19,943 nucleotides of DNA from Bordetella parapertussis (lineage in GTDB: Bacteria > Pseudomonadota > Gammaproteobacteria > Burkholderiales > SG8-41). Below are positions 13,990 through 19,943 of the stretch, piece after piece. How positions within the stretch are numbered: position 1 is the stretch's first letter; each line of letters starts with the position of its first letter. The notes under the pieces are model-generated. The model did not search any database. It was not told the origin of the DNA and worked only from the letters and a program-made list of their open reading frames with translations. The position numbers and the translations under genes are program-made. The DNA lies in the NCBI GenBank assembly GCA_945870465.1, contig CAMBSS010000077.1, positions 1-19,943 of the forward strand. Reading direction: 5' to 3'.

Positions 13990-15069
13990 TCAGGCGGCGA
14001 CGCTCAAACCTTCTTTCGCCATCGCCTGCGCGCGCGTGAGGAACGGCGATTTGTCGCCAAAAGGGCTGCGCAATGCCGGCGCGAGTTCGCGACCGTGGGG
14101 AACCTGCTGCCACAGTCGCAGCAGACGCCGCTTGCGCGCCGGTTCCTCGAAGTCTTCGAATTCAGTGCGCGAGTGGAACGTTGTCCAGTTACTCAGGATC
14201 TGGATGTCGCCGGGCTCGAACGCCATGTCGAAGCGCAGCTCGGGGCAAACCGTATACCGGTCTACTACGTCAAGCGCACGCCGGTCGTCGGCGGTCAACT
14301 CCACGCCGCCGACGCGCGACGCAGTTTCTATGGTTTTGCGGATATAACGCCCGCTCAGCTTGCCCGCGTATTCGCTGAATACCGGCACGCGCTGGGTGCT
14401 CACTTCGGTGACGCCGCCGCTGCCTTCGCCGCGCAGGCTGTAATAGAAGCCGCGGCACAGCGTATCCAGCACTTCGGGAGCCTCTGCGAGGATCGCATTG
14501 AAAATCGCCGTCGAGCTAACGATACTGCTCAGGCCGCCGGACTTCGATTTCTGTACGCAGAGCAGCGATACGATATCCGCGGTGTCGGTGTGGAACGGCA
14601 GCATCGCCTTCGTGACATACCCGCGCACGAGCTCGCCATCCTTGCGCTCGCCCCATTTGGCGCCGGTGTCGTGCACGTGGCCGAGCAGGTCGCCTTTGGT
14701 GTTCTGCGGAATCGCGATGCCGAAGTGCATCATGATGCCCCAGTAGAGCAGTTCGATGTCGTCGAGGTCATAGCGCCCGACCGGCACGCCGCGCATGAGG
14801 GCGATGCCGCGCCCATCCTCGATCTGCTGCCACATCGCTGCCAGGCGCGGGGCGAGCGTGGGCAGCCGGAAGTCGCGGCTGCGCACCTGATACTTGGGAA
14901 TGCCCGAATGTTTGACCTCAAGCAGCGCGCGTTCGATTTCGGCAATTTCGCCGGCAGCCAGCTCGTAGATCCACGCGGGATCGGCCGCGAGTTCTCTGGC
15001 ATTCCACGCACAAGGTGCGGTGACGGGCTGGCGGCGCACGGCAGGGGACAAACCGGCAGCAGTGTTCAC
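13990..15069 (-). CDS. TauD/TfdA-family Fe(II)/2-oxoglutarate dioxygenase
   Basis: The product is 359 aa, started at GTG 15069 because GAGGAA lies eight bases before it; a TTG at 15087 would add six residues but lies before that ribosome-binding site. The iron-binding facial triad is visible: H160 and D162 in PFHTDTADI and the distal H299 in TFHSRTEF. An Arg-rich segment (RKRRLLRLW) follows about 14 residues later and supplies the 2-oxoglutarate-binding arginine. The core is typical, with RGVPV, a GHVHDTG loop and GDIQILSNW. Family members hydroxylate sulfonates, aryloxyalkanoates, carnitine relatives or similar acids; the substrate here is unknown. It sits between two Bug receptor genes on the same strand, 101 bases after the upstream one. 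CATAAT (15119-15124, minus strand) could be a -10, without a clear -35. Confidence 0.9.
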   Translation of the reverse strand: MNTAAGLSPAVRRQPVTAPCAWNARELAADPAWIYELAAGEIAEIERALLEVKHSGIPKYQVRSRDFRLPTLAPRLAAMWQQIEDGRGIALMRGVPVGRYDLDDIELLYWGIMMHFGIAIPQNTKGDLLGHVHDTGAKWGERKDGELVRGYVTKAMLPFHTDTADIVSLLCVQKSKSGGLSSIVSSTAIFNAILAEAPEVLDTLCRGFYYSLRGEGSGGVTEVSTQRVPVFSEYAGKLSGRYIRKTIETASRVGGVELTADDRRALDVVDRYTVCPELRFDMAFEPGDIQILSNWTTFHSRTEFEDFEEPARKRRLLRLWQQVPHGRELAPALRSPFGDKSPFLTRAQAMAKEGLSVAA

Positions 15070-15170
15070 AATGGTGGTTCCTCGCAAGCGGCCGGCACCG
15101 ACATGGGACCGGCCACGTATTATGCCGCATCGCTGCGGACACGGGGATGGCGGGCGGTTTCGCGCGGCTG

Positions 15171-16124
15171 CTAGTCCGGCTTCGCGCCGGAAATCTTTAC
15201 CAGCTTCGCGTACTTCTCGACGTCCGCCGCGACGATGGCCGTGAATTCTGCCGGGTTGTTGCCGACGGATTCCGCGCCGCCGTCGTCGAGCGCCTTGCGG
15301 ATTTCAGCTGTGTTGAGCGCCTTGACGATTTCGCGGTGCAGGATCGCGATCACGCTTGCAGGAGTGCCCGCAGTTGTGAAATAGCCGTGCCATACATTGG
15401 TGTCGAACCCCGGATAGACCGACGCCACTGTTGGCACGCCGGGCAGAGTTGCCGATGGTTTCGGGCTGGTGACGGCGATCGCGCGCAGGCGGCCGGTCTT
15501 CACATAAGGCGCCGCGGTAAACACGGTCGGCGTTGCCATCTCCACTTCGCCCGACATGATGGCCGTCATCATCGGGCCCGCGCCCTTGTACGGAATATGC
15601 ACGTTGTTGATGCCGGCGACGTTGTTGAACAGTACTCCGGTCAGGTGATTGGTCGAGCCGGTCCCCGTTGAGCCGTAATTGAGACCGCCCTGTTTTTTGG
15701 CGAGCGCGACCAGTTCCTTGATGGTTTTAACCGGCACCGAAGGGTGGGTGATGATGGCGATGGGGAAAATCGCCACCTGCGATAACGGCGCCAGCTCTTT
15801 GATGCTGTAGCCGAGCTTGGGATAGAGCGCGGGCCCGACGGCGAAAGAATTCGTCGTATATAAGAGCATGTAGCCGTCGGCTGGCGCGTGTGCAACCAGT
15901 TCTGTACCAATGTTGCCGCCGCCGCCGGGACGGTTATCGACGATGATAGCCTGGCCCAGCGACTCGCTCATGCGCAATGAAAACATGCGGCCCAGCACGT
16001 CGTTACCGCCGCCCGGCGCGAACGGCACGATCAGGCGGATCGCTTTGGTTGGGTAATTCTGGGCGTAAGCGGGCAGCGCCGCGGCAAGCATGAACAGTGA
16101 AACGCGCAGCGAGGTGGAGATCAT
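15171..16124 (-). CDS. Bug/TctC-family periplasmic substrate-binding protein
   Basis: The product is 317 aa from ATG 16124, with AAAGGA nine bases before. Signal peptide MISTSLRVSLFMLAAALPAYA is cut before QNYPTKAIRL. Hallmarks: RLIVPFAPGGGNDVLGR (first ligand loop), NRPGGGGNIGTELVAHAPADGY, THPSVPVKTIKELVALAKK, GLNYGSTGTGS, PYKGAGPMMTAIMSGEVEM and LPGVPTVASVYPGFD. The length and layout are standard for the family. It heads the intact minus-strand run and is preceded by the remnant of another Bug gene whose predicted stop TGA (16121-16123) overlaps this ATG (ATGA). The two copies were therefore once coupled. The ligand is unknown; the dioxygenase downstream suggests an acid that it may attack, which is inference. 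Confidence 0.94.
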   Translation of the reverse strand: MISTSLRVSLFMLAAALPAYAQNYPTKAIRLIVPFAPGGGNDVLGRMFSLRMSESLGQAIIVDNRPGGGGNIGTELVAHAPADGYMLLYTTNSFAVGPALYPKLGYSIKELAPLSQVAIFPIAIITHPSVPVKTIKELVALAKKQGGLNYGSTGTGSTNHLTGVLFNNVAGINNVHIPYKGAGPMMTAIMSGEVEMATPTVFTAAPYVKTGRLRAIAVTSPKPSATLPGVPTVASVYPGFDTNVWHGYFTTAGTPASVIAILHREIVKALNTAEIRKALDDGGAESVGNNPAEFTAIVAADVEKYAKLVKISGAKPD

Positions 16125-16500
16125 GCTGAATCCTTTGCGTTCTGGTCGGCCTTGGCGCCGGAGATTTTCACGAGCTTCGCGTACTTGTCGAAATTCTCTA
16201 TCAGTATGGCGGTAAATTCAGCGGGCGTGTTGCCGACGGATTCGGCGCCGCCGTCGTCGAGCGCCTGGCGAATTTCGGGCCCGCGCCCTTGCAAGGGATG
16301 TGCACGTTGTTGAACCCGGCGGAAATGTTGAACAGCACGCCGGTCAGTTGATTGGTCGACCCGCTGCCGCTGGAGCCGAAATTGAGTCCGCCGCGTTTTT
16401 TTCCAGCGCGACGAGTTCGGGTATGGTTTTCACGGGCACCGAGGGGTGCACAGAAATCATCAGCGCCACACGGGATGATCAGTCGTGCTTTCTTGGCTTA
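16121..16500 (-). pseudogene. Decayed Bug/TctC receptor gene with internal deletions and a frameshift
   Basis: Minus-strand homology to the intact neighbour is collinear but broken. The 3' part (16121-16280) reads to SGAKADQNAKDSA and stop. At about 16280 roughly 270 bases of the intact gene are missing, and homology resumes with the block encoding NNVHIPCKGAGP, GSGSTNQLTGVLFN and GGLNFGS (to about 16390). There the A-run of the E-K-K codons is one base short, shifting the frame before HPSVPVKTIPELVALE (to about 16455). A second gap then joins a short piece resembling the N-terminal RLIVP strand at 16465-16500. No start codon or signal peptide is left. It is about 40% of normal length and surely non-functional as a receptor. 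The far 5' boundary against the PilZ gene is approximate. Confidence 0.82.
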
Positions 16501-16501
16501 T

Positions 16502-16882
16502 TCAACCACAACTGTGGCTGACACGATCATGAATATAGCGGCGACACAAAAGTAGATTGTCATCGGAGATTTCCACCGTCTTAGCGCCAATACATTGGTC
16601 CGTTATATGGCGAATCTCGATCCTGCACTGCAAAACCTTATCAGGATAAGGGAACCATTTCAGTTCAAAGGTTTCACCAACCGTTGACGGAGCATCTCCA
16701 GTAGCGCGCTTTTCATCGCAGATGATCTGGAAACCGTTGCTGCTTATGTCTTGAATGAGACAGGGAACCCATGTGGCCGGACTACTCAAGCTACCGATAT
16801 GGGACATTGCCACCCGAACTTCTGCTCGGTGGCCAGGGGGGGAGCTTACAAAACCTGGCTTGAGGCTCATTTTATTGGACAT
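16502..16882 (-). CDS. PilZ domain protein (c-di-GMP receptor)
   Basis: The product is 126 aa. Both c-di-GMP-binding motifs of PilZ are present at the right spacing: R19-A-E-V-R23 (RxxxR) after a short disordered N-terminus, and D45-I-S-S-N-G50 (DxSxxG) in IQDISSNGFQI. The later barrel strands are visible as GETFELKWFPYP, CRIEIRHITD and CIGAKTVEIS. It is a single-domain PilZ without a fused output domain, so it would work by binding a partner. Start ATG 16882 has only a weak Shine-Dalgarno; M5 is an alternative. It is divergent from the coiled-coil/cyclase unit, and its 3' end abuts the remnant Bug gene, so the intergenic spacer has been lost there. Its presence gives the window a plausible c-di-GMP reader. 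Confidence 0.75.
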   Translation of the reverse strand: MSNKMSLKPGFVSSPPGHRAEVRVAMSHIGSLSSPATWVPCLIQDISSNGFQIICDEKRATGDAPSTVGETFELKWFPYPDKVLQCRIEIRHITDQCIGAKTVEISDDNLLLCRRYIHDRVSHSCG

Positions 16883-16958
16883 AACCGGTTATTCTACTTA
16901 TGTAATCGCTTTTTCGCCATTTCCGTTGTTTTTTTAACCTCCGTTATTTCCCCCATTC

Positions 16959-16967
16959 TGCTAGTAT
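16959..16967 (+). promoter_or_regulatory. Extended -10 promoter candidate of the coiled-coil/cyclase unit
   Basis: TGCTAGTAT (hexamer TAGTAT 16962-16967) is an extended -10 located 33 bases before the ATG at 17001. The preceding 50 bases are unusually AT-rich for this window, as expected of a promoter region. It resembles the TGCTAGGAT elements at 7000-7008 and 11016-11024. No clear -35. Confidence 0.5.
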
Positions 16968-17000
16968 GATCGCCTTTTTCTCCGGGCCGCAGAATAAACT

Positions 17001-17567
17001 ATGTCAACCTCCCAATCTGCCAACATCACCCAGGAAGAGATACAGGCCTGGCTGACGGAAATCCGTGATCTCAAGAATACGGTATCCGCATTACGCAGCT
17101 CGCTTGAGCAGGCAAACATCGACAAGGAAAAAAGCGTGCAGGAGGCGGTTGCGGCGAGCAGCGCCGAGATCGCGCAACTGAAAGCCACCGCCGCGGCGTT
17201 GCGCGACGTGCTCGAGCAGGCGCGTATCGACCGGGACAAGGATGTGCAGGCCGCCGTTGTCGCCGCAAACCAAGAGATCGTGCAGTTGCGAGCCGCCACC
17301 GCCGCGTTGCGCGATACGCTTGAACTGGAGCGTCAGGACAAGGAGCGCAGCGTGCAGACCGCCACGCGCATGGCGTACGATGAAATTCAGCAATTAAAGG
17401 CCACCGTCGCCACCTTGCGCGATACGCTTGAACTGGAGCGTCAGGACAAGGCGCGCAGCGTGCAGACCGCCAAGCGCATGGCGCACGATGAAATTCAGCA
17501 ATTAAAGGCCACCGTCGCCACCTTGCGCGACACGCTGGAAGCAGCAGACGCCGGAGTACTGGCATGA
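17001..17567 (+). CDS. Coiled-coil repeat protein coupled to the cyclase gene
   Basis: The product is 188 aa, without signal peptide or membrane segment. After a 19-residue leader the rest is one repeat of 36 aa: units start at E20, E56, E92, E128 and E164 (last partial), typified by EIQQLKATVATLRDTLE followed by a charged half such as RQDKARSVQTAKRM. Hydrophobic residues I, L, V, L, L fall at 3-4 spacing in the first half of each unit, predicting a long helix and coiled coil. The composition is rich in Ala, Glu, Lys, Gln and Arg, with no Cys and no Pro. The stop overlaps the start of the cyclase gene (ATGA 17564-17567), so the two products are made together and probably interact. I do not recognise a named family. 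A scaffold or oligomerisation partner for the cyclase is inference. Confidence 0.8.
   Translation: MSTSQSANITQEEIQAWLTEIRDLKNTVSALRSSLEQANIDKEKSVQEAVAASSAEIAQLKATAAALRDVLEQARIDRDKDVQAAVVAANQEIVQLRAATAALRDTLELERQDKERSVQTATRMAYDEIQQLKATVATLRDTLELERQDKARSVQTAKRMAHDEIQQLKATVATLRDTLEAADAGVLA
17058..17540 (+). repeat. 108-bp coding tandem repeat (about 4.5 units)
   Basis: Units start at 17058, 17166, 17274, 17382 and 17490. Units three to five are nearly identical in DNA over long stretches (for example around TTGCGCGATACGCTTGAACT), while units one and two have diverged. The gradient indicates recent amplification at the 3' side of the array. Confidence 0.85.
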
Positions 17568-19933
17568 GCCAAAAGCCAGCGGCCGGCGGCCGGCGCAGAG
17601 GCGCTGCAGTGAGCAGCAAAGCCGAGCTGCGCGCGCCTGACAGGAAGACAGTGGCGGCACCTGCGCGTGAGATCAGCGGCACCTCGCATGCGAGCCGCGA
17701 CCGGCGTTTGCGGTTTGCCGAACTGCTGCTCAGTGTTTCGCAAAAATTGTCGGGCATGAATTCTCTCGACGAAGTGCTCACCGGTCTGGTCGAAGTCACC
17801 ACCACCGAGTTGAACGCCGAGCGCGGCACGCTGTTTTTGAATGATCCCGAGACCAACGAATTGTATTCGCGGGTGGCGCAGGGCACGTCCCATCGCGAAA
17901 TACGGCTTCTGAACAACAGCGGCGTCGCCGGGCACGTGTTTACCACCGGCGAGAGCGTCATCATCGACGATGCCTACGCGGACACGCGCTTCAATCGCAC
18001 GATCGACGAACAGACCGGGTTTGTCACGCGCAGCATCTTGTGCGTGCCGATCCACACCGCGAAGGGCGATACGATCGGTGTCGCGCAGGTGCTCAACAAG
18101 CAGCGGGGCGGTTTCACCAAGACCGATATGAAGCTGCTGGTCGCGATGACGATGCAGGGCACGCTGGCGCTGCAAAGCGCGCAGTTCATCGAGCGCATAA
18201 CGGCGATCCGCAAGCTGGAGCTCGAGTTTCTCGACATCGTCTCGGAGGTGACCTCCGACATCAAGATCGGTTCGTTGCTGCAAAAAGTCATGGGCGAGGC
18301 GACCCGCATGCTGAACGCCGATCGCTCGACGCTGTTTCTGAACGACGAGAAGACCAACCAGTTGTGGTCAGAGGTCGGCCAGGGGCTCGCCGCGATGCAG
18401 ATCCGGCTGCCCAATCACGTCGGCATCGCCGGCACGGTGTTCACCTCGGGCAAGACCATCAACATTCCGTATGCGTATGCGGACCTGCGCTTCAGTCCGG
18501 CGTTTGACAAGAAGACCGGCTATTTCACCCGCTCCATATTGTGCGTGCCGATCGTCAATCACAGCGGCAACATCATCGGTGTGACGCAGGTGCTCAACAA
18601 GCACGGCGGGCCGTTTACCGCTGAAGACGAGTCGCGTCTGAAGGCGTTTACCGCGCAGATTTCGATCGCACTGGAGAACGCAAAACTGTTCGCCGACGTG
18701 CAGAACATGAAGAATTACAACGAGAGCATGCTTGAATCCATGCCGAGCGGCGTGCTGACGCTCGATGAAGCCGAAAAAATCGTCACCTGCAATGTGGCGG
18801 GCATGCACATCATGCAGGCGGATGAAGCCGACATCATCAACAAGGCAGCCCAGGACTTTTTCAGCGGCGACAACGCGTGGGTGCTAGACAAGCTGAAACG
18901 TGTCGCTGAAACGCAGGCGGTCGACCACACCATGGATGCGGAAATGCTGTTTGGCGGGGAGCGGCACTCGGTCAATGTCACCGTGATGCCGCTCATCAGT
19001 GTCGAGCAGAAGCGGTTGGGTTCGATGATCATGCTGGAGGATATTTCCAGCGAGAAGCGCGTCAAATCCACCATGGCGCGTTACCTGGACCCGTCGATCG
19101 TCGAACAGTTGCTCGCCGCCGGCGCCGAGATACTCGGCGGCACGAGCATCGAGGCGACGGTATTGTTCTCCGACATCCGCGGCTTCACCACGCTGACGGA
19201 AGAACTCGGCCCGCAGGGGACGGTTAGTATGTTGAACGAGTATTTTGAAATTATGGTCGGGTGCATTCAAAAAGAAGGCGGCATGGTCGACAAATTTATC
19301 GGCGACGCCATAATGGCGGCGTTCGGTATCCCGGTCGGGCACGCCGACGACGAGGATCGCGCGGTGCGCACCGCGGTGGCTATGATCCGCAGCCTCGAGA
19401 CATGGAACGTAACGCGGGCCAACGAGGGTAAGAAGCCGGTCAACATCGGCATCGGGCTTAATACCGACGTTGTGGTGTCGGGGAACATCGGCTCGAAAAA
19501 GCAGATGAATTTCACCATCATCGGCGACGGCGTCAACCTCGCCGCGCGGCTGGAGAGCGCGTGCAAGCAGTATGCGGCGCGCATTCTGATCAGTGAATCC
19601 ACTTACAAAAAGCTGCGCGGCACCTATCGCACGCGTGAAATCGATCTCGTCGTCGTCAAAGGCAAGACCAAGCCGGTCGCGGTTTACGAGGTGCTCGATT
19701 ACCACGACGAGAAGAGCTTTCCGAACCTGATGTACGTCGTCAACCAGTTCAAAGACGGTGTGGGAAAATACCGCGCCGGCGAATGGGATGCGGCGATCAA
19801 TGCGTTTCGCGAGGCACTGCGGCAGCATCCCGGCGACAAACTGTCGGAGATTTATATCGAACGGTGTGAAACACTAAAGCTCAACCCGCCGGCAGGCGTG
19901 TGGGACGGGGTGTGGGTGATGGAAGACAAGTAA
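17564..19933 (+). CDS. Class III adenylate/guanylate cyclase with two GAF domains and a PAS domain
   Basis: The product is 789 aa from ATG 17564 (GGAG seven bases before). Order: disordered basic N-terminus (1-50), GAF-A (60-205), GAF-B (235-385), PAS-like (395-505), cyclase domain (515-705), TPR-like tail (725-780). This is the order of Anabaena CyaB1. GAF-B has a complete NKFDE motif (N345, K346, F351, D355, E356), a mark of cyclic-nucleotide-binding GAF domains; GAF-A has N178, K179, F184 and D188 but Met in place of Glu. Catalytic residues are complete: metal Asp D537 (FSDIRGFT) and D581 (IGDAIMAAFG), transition-state N658 and R662 (VNLAARLE), and the base-selecting pair K577/T651, as in CyaB1-type adenylate cyclases. 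cAMP is therefore the likely product, perhaps with feedback through the GAF domains. No membrane segment is seen. Confidence 0.93.
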   Translation: MSQKPAAGGRRRGAAVSSKAELRAPDRKTVAAPAREISGTSHASRDRRLRFAELLLSVSQKLSGMNSLDEVLTGLVEVTTTELNAERGTLFLNDPETNELYSRVAQGTSHREIRLLNNSGVAGHVFTTGESVIIDDAYADTRFNRTIDEQTGFVTRSILCVPIHTAKGDTIGVAQVLNKQRGGFTKTDMKLLVAMTMQGTLALQSAQFIERITAIRKLELEFLDIVSEVTSDIKIGSLLQKVMGEATRMLNADRSTLFLNDEKTNQLWSEVGQGLAAMQIRLPNHVGIAGTVFTSGKTINIPYAYADLRFSPAFDKKTGYFTRSILCVPIVNHSGNIIGVTQVLNKHGGPFTAEDESRLKAFTAQISIALENAKLFADVQNMKNYNESMLESMPSGVLTLDEAEKIVTCNVAGMHIMQADEADIINKAAQDFFSGDNAWVLDKLKRVAETQAVDHTMDAEMLFGGERHSVNVTVMPLISVEQKRLGSMIMLEDISSEKRVKSTMARYLDPSIVEQLLAAGAEILGGTSIEATVLFSDIRGFTTLTEELGPQGTVSMLNEYFEIMVGCIQKEGGMVDKFIGDAIMAAFGIPVGHADDEDRAVRTAVAMIRSLETWNVTRANEGKKPVNIGIGLNTDVVVSGNIGSKKQMNFTIIGDGVNLAARLESACKQYAARILISESTYKKLRGTYRTREIDLVVVKGKTKPVAVYEVLDYHDEKSFPNLMYVVNQFKDGVGKYRAGEWDAAINAFREALRQHPGDKLSEIYIERCETLKLNPPAGVWDGVWVMEDK

Positions 19934-19943
19934 GGCGCGGCAC

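Noticed and set aside
13834..15174. 446-codon plus-strand ORF opposite the dioxygenase
   Set aside because: Antisense shadow; the minus strand carries the H-x-D...H iron site and a good ribosome-binding site.
17058..17540. Repeat array considered as CRISPR
   Set aside because: The repeats are contiguous, 108 bp long and in frame with a coding sequence; there are no unique spacers.

Overview
The window reads as a GC-rich betaproteobacterial chromosome, probably Burkholderiales or a relative. Supporting signs are several Bug/TctC-type periplasmic receptors, a TauD-type dioxygenase, an orphan molybdenum hydroxylase subunit, a pentapeptide MXKDX repeat protein, and REP-like palindromes of the type seen in betaproteobacterial intergenic DNA. 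No rRNA, tRNA, CRISPR array, transposase or phage gene was seen.

Layout. (1) 1-6561, plus strand, is mostly catabolic: the end of a Bug receptor, a small GIY-YIG protein, a form II CoxL-like molybdopterin subunit without its partner subunits, an AtzG-like small protein coupled to an amidase, and a beta-propeller lactonase preceded by a 12-codon leader ORF. (2) 6599-6834: a probable bidirectional terminator and a minus-strand secreted MXKDX repeat protein. (3) 7136-10964, plus strand: a nucleotide-signalling operon with a class II cyclic-nucleotide phosphodiesterase, an HD-GYP protein that has lost the first His of its HD pair, and a GGDEF-EAL protein with both active sites eroded but an intact I-site. 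(4) 11073-12803: one gene interrupted by a single in-frame TGA that reads U-G-S-C, i.e. a probable UGSC-family selenoprotein with a SECIS-like hairpin placed correctly behind the TGA. Routine ORF calling splits it in two. (5) 12831-16500, minus strand: Bug receptor, TauD/TfdA dioxygenase, Bug receptor and the decayed remnant of another Bug receptor. (6) 16502-19933: a minus-strand PilZ protein, then divergently a coiled-coil repeat protein translationally coupled to a GAF-GAF-PAS class III nucleotide cyclase.

How the genes fit together. Two themes alternate. One is solute uptake and catabolism (Bug receptors, amidase, lactonase, dioxygenase, Mo hydroxylase). The other is second messengers: a cyclase that should make cAMP, a phosphodiesterase that should remove it, and three proteins of the c-di-GMP families (HD-GYP, GGDEF-EAL, PilZ), two of which look more like receptors than enzymes. 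A common physiological role for the signalling genes is inference; they lie in separate transcription units up to 10 kb apart.

The observations most worth following up are the UGSC selenoprotein, the eroded c-di-GMP enzymes next to the cAMP phosphodiesterase, the coiled-coil partner of the cyclase, an identical 18-bp promoter-like element in front of two unrelated units, and the leader ORF of the lactonase.
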